A stretch of 64,000 bases of DNA from an uncultured Dorea sp. (GTDB lineage Bacteria > Bacillota > Clostridia > Lachnospirales > Lachnospiraceae). Positions within the stretch are counted from its first letter, which is position 1; each line of letters opens with the position of its first letter. The notes beneath the pieces were generated by a model. That model was given only the letters and a program-made list of their open reading frames with translations, ran no database searches and was not told where the DNA came from. Positions 61,186 through 64,000 of this stretch are shown here, one piece after another. Location of the stretch: positions 1 to 64,000 of the forward strand of contig CAJUFA010000012.1 of assembly GCA_910585725.1 (NCBI GenBank), given 5' to 3'. The position numbers were made by a program, and so were the translations under genes.

Positions 61186-62295
61186 ATGAATGACAAAAAA
61201 ATTCTTGTAACACAATCTTCAATGCCGCCATACATAGAGTTTATAGAGGCGATTAAGCCATTATGGGATAGTCATTGGTTGACGAATATGGGGGAATATC
61301 ATCAAGAATTGGAGCGGAATTTAAAAGACTATTTAGCTGTACCGCATTTATCTTTGGTAGTAAATGGACATATGGCTTTAGAATTAACGATTCAGGCTAT
61401 GAGATTTCCTGAGGGTGGGGAAGTAATTACAACACCGTTTACGTTTATATCAACAACACATGCAATTGTACGAAATCGTTTAAAACCAGTGTTTTGTGAT
61501 GTTAAGTTAGAAGATGGGACGATAGATGAAGCAAAAATAGAGAATTTGATCACAGAACATACTGTAGCAATCGTTCCCGTTCACGTATATGGGAATGTAT
61601 GTAATGTAGAAGCAATTCAAATAATTGCTAATAAATATAACTTGAAAGTTATTTATGACGCTGCTCATGCGTTTGGTATTACTTATAAACATAATGGAAT
61701 AGGAAATTATGGAGATGCTTCCGTATTTAGTTTTCATGCCACTAAAGTATTTAATACGGTTGAGGGCGGAGCGGTAGCATTTTCTGATTATAAATTGTAT
61801 GAAAAGTTATATAACCTCAAAAACTTTGGTATACGAGGAGAAGAGCTGGTAACAGAAATCGGCGCGAATGCAAAGATGAATGAATTGTGTGCCATTATGG
61901 GGTTGTGTAATTTGAAGAATATAGAAAAAAACTTTGCTGAGAGGAAGGTTCGGTATGAATATTATGTTGAACAACTTAGAGAGATAAGAGGTATAAGTCT
62001 TTTTGAAAGCAATCCGCATACTAGATGGAATTATGCGTATTTACCAATTTTGATAAATGATGATTATGCCATGAGTCGAGATGAGTTGTATGAGTATTTA
62101 AAAGATAACAATGTATTTTCACGAAAATATTTTTATCCGCTTACTTCTGATCAGGCATGTTTTAAAAATAAGTATAGAGAGATTGAGCTTGACCATTCAA
62201 GATGGCTTTCTGATAGGATTTTAGTATTGCCGTTATATGGTGAACTTGAATGGGATGCAATTAAAAAGATTATATACTTAATCAAGAAAGTATAA
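61186..62295 (+). CDS. DegT/DnrJ/EryC1 family sugar aminotransferase
   Basis: PLP-dependent transaminase making an amino-deoxy nucleotide sugar. 369 residues. Lys187 in FHATKVFNTVEGGA is the PLP-binding lysine; TTPFTFISTTHAI and DAAHAFG are conserved. Probably supplies a 3- or 4-amino-6-deoxysugar (VioA/FdtB type) for the glycan; the precise isomer cannot be read. The next gene begins in its stop codon. Confidence 0.92.
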   Translation: MNDKKILVTQSSMPPYIEFIEAIKPLWDSHWLTNMGEYHQELERNLKDYLAVPHLSLVVNGHMALELTIQAMRFPEGGEVITTPFTFISTTHAIVRNRLKPVFCDVKLEDGTIDEAKIENLITEHTVAIVPVHVYGNVCNVEAIQIIANKYNLKVIYDAAHAFGITYKHNGIGNYGDASVFSFHATKVFNTVEGGAVAFSDYKLYEKLYNLKNFGIRGEELVTEIGANAKMNELCAIMGLCNLKNIEKNFAERKVRYEYYVEQLREIRGISLFESNPHTRWNYAYLPILINDDYAMSRDELYEYLKDNNVFSRKYFYPLTSDQACFKNKYREIELDHSRWLSDRILVLPLYGELEWDAIKKIIYLIKKV

Positions 62296-62309
62296 TGGGA
62301 GAGGATTGG

Positions 62310-63422
62310 ATGATGAAATTAAGTAAACGGTTGGAAAGTATTGTTTATGATGGATATATTGAAAATATATTAAAGAAGCTAAGTTATGCAAAACATGTGG
62401 CTATTTTTGGCGCAGGGTGCAGAGCACAATTTTTGGCAAAGTTTTTATTGAATAGAGGAATTAATTTTGAGATGTTTTTAGTTGGTGAAAAATATTTTGA
62501 AAACGAGGAAACAATAAAAATTTGTGATCAAAAGAAAAGAGTTAAGTGTTTTGAAGAAGAAATTGAAAAAAATTGTGAATTAACTATTGTCTTGGGAGTT
62601 TCACAGAGTGTGATTGACATGGAGATATTTAATAATTCCAATATTTTTGAAGTGATTCCAATAAGTGTGGGAGTATGTGACGGGTATTTACTAAGTAAGA
62701 AATTTTATACAGCGCATTTAGAGGAATTTGATGGAATATATGAGCAGCTTGCAGATGAATATTCTCGAGAATGCTTGTTTGTGCATATGGCTGGAAGATT
62801 AACAGGGAAGGATATATCATTTAAATCCAATCTGAGTTCAGACCCACAATATATTTTTGATGAGTTCATGAATTGGGAAAGAAAAGAGTGTTTTGTAGAT
62901 TGCGGAGCATATGTTGGAGATAGCATAGAAGAATTTATAAAGAAGATGCCGATTGATATTGTAGAAGAGTTTACTGCATATGCATGGGAACCTGATGAAA
63001 AAAATTTTATGCAGTTAAATGAAAACTATAAGAATGATCAAAGAATCAAAAGATTTTGTCTGGGGGCATATTCTCAAAAGACTCAGTTATATTTTTCTAA
63101 TGGCGACGGAGAACTTTCAGCAGTATCAAATTCAGGTAATATTACGATAGATGTAGATTCAATTGACAATATTTTAGGGAATGAAAAAGCTACTTTTATT
63201 AAAATGGATATTGAGGGTAGTGAAATAGAGGCGTTGATAGGCGCTCGAAAACAGATTGTTAACAATACACCTAGATTGGCAATTTGCGTATATCATAAAA
63301 AAGAAGATTTATATGCAATACCTCAGTTAATAATGGAATACAATTCCAATTATAAATTATATTTACGTCCACATTCAATGATGCCAACAGAACTGGTTTT
63401 ATTTGCGATTCCTAAAATTTAG
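62310..63422 (+). CDS. FkbM family methyltransferase
   Basis: SAM-dependent O-methyltransferase probably acting on a sugar or glycan. 371 residues with start at ATG 62310, which has GGGAGAGG 5 bases upstream; ATG 62295 overlaps the previous stop and ATG 62313 follows directly. The N-terminal 170 residues include VAIFGAGCRAQFLAKFL, a Rossmann-like segment. The methyltransferase domain starts at about residue 195 with FVDCGAYVGDSIEEF and continues to FIKMDIEGSEIEALIGA, the FkbM signature. Confidence 0.88.
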   Translation: MMKLSKRLESIVYDGYIENILKKLSYAKHVAIFGAGCRAQFLAKFLLNRGINFEMFLVGEKYFENEETIKICDQKKRVKCFEEEIEKNCELTIVLGVSQSVIDMEIFNNSNIFEVIPISVGVCDGYLLSKKFYTAHLEEFDGIYEQLADEYSRECLFVHMAGRLTGKDISFKSNLSSDPQYIFDEFMNWERKECFVDCGAYVGDSIEEFIKKMPIDIVEEFTAYAWEPDEKNFMQLNENYKNDQRIKRFCLGAYSQKTQLYFSNGDGELSAVSNSGNITIDVDSIDNILGNEKATFIKMDIEGSEIEALIGARKQIVNNTPRLAICVYHKKEDLYAIPQLIMEYNSNYKLYLRPHSMMPTELVLFAIPKI

Positions 63423-63452
63423 TATAGTGATAATTAATGAAGAGGAAAAAGA

Positions 63453-64000
63453 ATGTATTCTTTTAGAGATTTGAGAAGAGCCTCAAAATTGAATATAGAT
63501 GGTCAAGAATATAGAATGGCGATTTTAGGAAATAGTGCAACACAATTTTTTGCGAATGCAATAAAAGGGTATGCGAATTTAGAAGATATTAATCTTAGAA
63601 TTTATGATGCGGATTATGATCAGATTGAGGTTCAATTATTGGATTTGCACTCTGAAACATACGTATTTCAGCCAGATTTTATATTGTTGTGGATTTCTAC
63701 GGAAAAAATGTATGAAGATTTTTTAAAGTATCCAAAGGTGGAAAGAAATAATTTTGCTGAATTGTATCTTTATAAAATAGAGCAATATTGGAATTGGATT
63801 AATGAAAAATCAAATGCAAAAATTTTACAAATGAATTTCACAGAAGTTGATGATAAAGTTCTTGGTCAATATTCGTTGAAGGTGGATACTTCTTTTGTAT
63901 TCCAAATTCGAAAATTGAATTATTTATTACAAGAGTCTATGACGAAAAATGACACTGTTTATCCAATAGATGTGTTTGCAGTACAAATAGACTTAGGAAG
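63453..64000 (+). CDS. FkbH-like protein, N-terminal part (cut by window end)
   Basis: Open reading frame from ATG 63453 (GAAGAGGAAAAAG site upstream) running off the window after 182 residues. The start YRMAILGNSATQFFANAIKG and IRIYDADYDQIEVQLLD-like region (here LRIYDADYDQIEVQLLD) and PDFILLWISTEKMYEDF match the N-terminal domain of FkbH-like proteins, which in full carry a HAD-type phosphatase and an acyltransferase-like part and handle acyl or glyceryl groups. Together with FkbM it is common in glycan loci. Confidence 0.75.
   Translation, partial: MYSFRDLRRASKLNIDGQEYRMAILGNSATQFFANAIKGYANLEDINLRIYDADYDQIEVQLLDLHSETYVFQPDFILLWISTEKMYEDFLKYPKVERNNFAELYLYKIEQYWNWINEKSNAKILQMNFTEVDDKVLGQYSLKVDTSFVFQIRKLNYLLQESMTKNDTVYPIDVFAVQIDLG

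Noticed and set aside
1..64000. CRISPR arrays, tRNA or rRNA genes, insertion sequences, integrases
   Set aside because: No regularly spaced repeats, cloverleaf genes, rRNA segments or transposase/integrase motifs were seen on reading both strands; short tRNAs could still have been overlooked by eye.

Overview
The window looks like a chromosomal segment of a motile, spore-forming, strictly anaerobic Clostridia, most likely a Lachnospiraceae (related to the Dorea / Clostridium scindens type of gut bacterium). The grounds are [FeFe]-hydrogenase maturases, SpoIID/SpoIIQ, a Firmicutes-style flgM-flgN-flgK-flgL-yviE-fliW-csrA order, a T-box in front of ileS, and strong GGAGG-type ribosome binding sites. 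The family assignment is an inference from gene content; no rRNA or species marker is present.

Layout. 1-3750 (minus): hydE-hydG-hydF, H-cluster assembly, preceded by a short leader that ends in an intrinsic terminator. 4128-7009 (plus): a dlt-like operon (SGNH/DltD-like protein, MBOAT acyltransferase, acyl carrier protein) without an adenylating enzyme. 7098-17331: amylosucrase-like GH13 enzyme with a long charged N-terminal extension, a D,D-carboxypeptidase, T-box-controlled ileS, and glycogen phosphorylase. 17436-22618: spoIID-spoIIQ, a GIY-YIG protein, a hemolysin III/PAQR membrane protein (minus), a pentapeptide-repeat protein and a DUF3810 membrane protein. 22715-35612: flagellar and chemotaxis block (late flagellar operon flgMNKL-yviE-fliW-csrA and cheA-cheW-cheR-cheB on minus; a FliK-like protein and a free-standing FlhB C-terminal domain on plus), followed by a glycerophosphotransferase-like protein.

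37326-42659 is the highlight. Two adjacent large genes encode a P-loop ATPase (926 aa) and a divergent adenosine-deaminase-fold protein (839 aa). Their order, sizes and motifs match rdrA and rdrB of the RADAR anti-phage system. They sit between the flagellar block and the surface-glycan locus, behind a structured terminator-like leader, and no RdrC/RdrD membrane gene is beside them.

42739-64000: a glycerophosphodiesterase, then a large surface-polysaccharide locus. It holds a priming sugar-phosphate transferase, two GT4, one GT8, an LbH acetyltransferase, a decayed acyltransferase-3 pseudogene, GT2, GT92, pyruvyl transferase, Wzx-type flippase, F420-dehydrogenase-beta-like protein, UDP-sugar epimerase and O-antigen ligase/polymerase. 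Three uncharacterised secreted or anchored proteins follow, two of them diverged paralogues. The locus continues with a DegT aminotransferase, an FkbM methyltransferase and an FkbH-like protein cut by the window end. The inner parts of this locus (about 47.2-55.0 kb and 61.1-64.0 kb) are visibly richer in A+T than the flanks, as expected of exchangeable glycan loci. No rRNA, tRNA, CRISPR array, transposase or integrase was seen.
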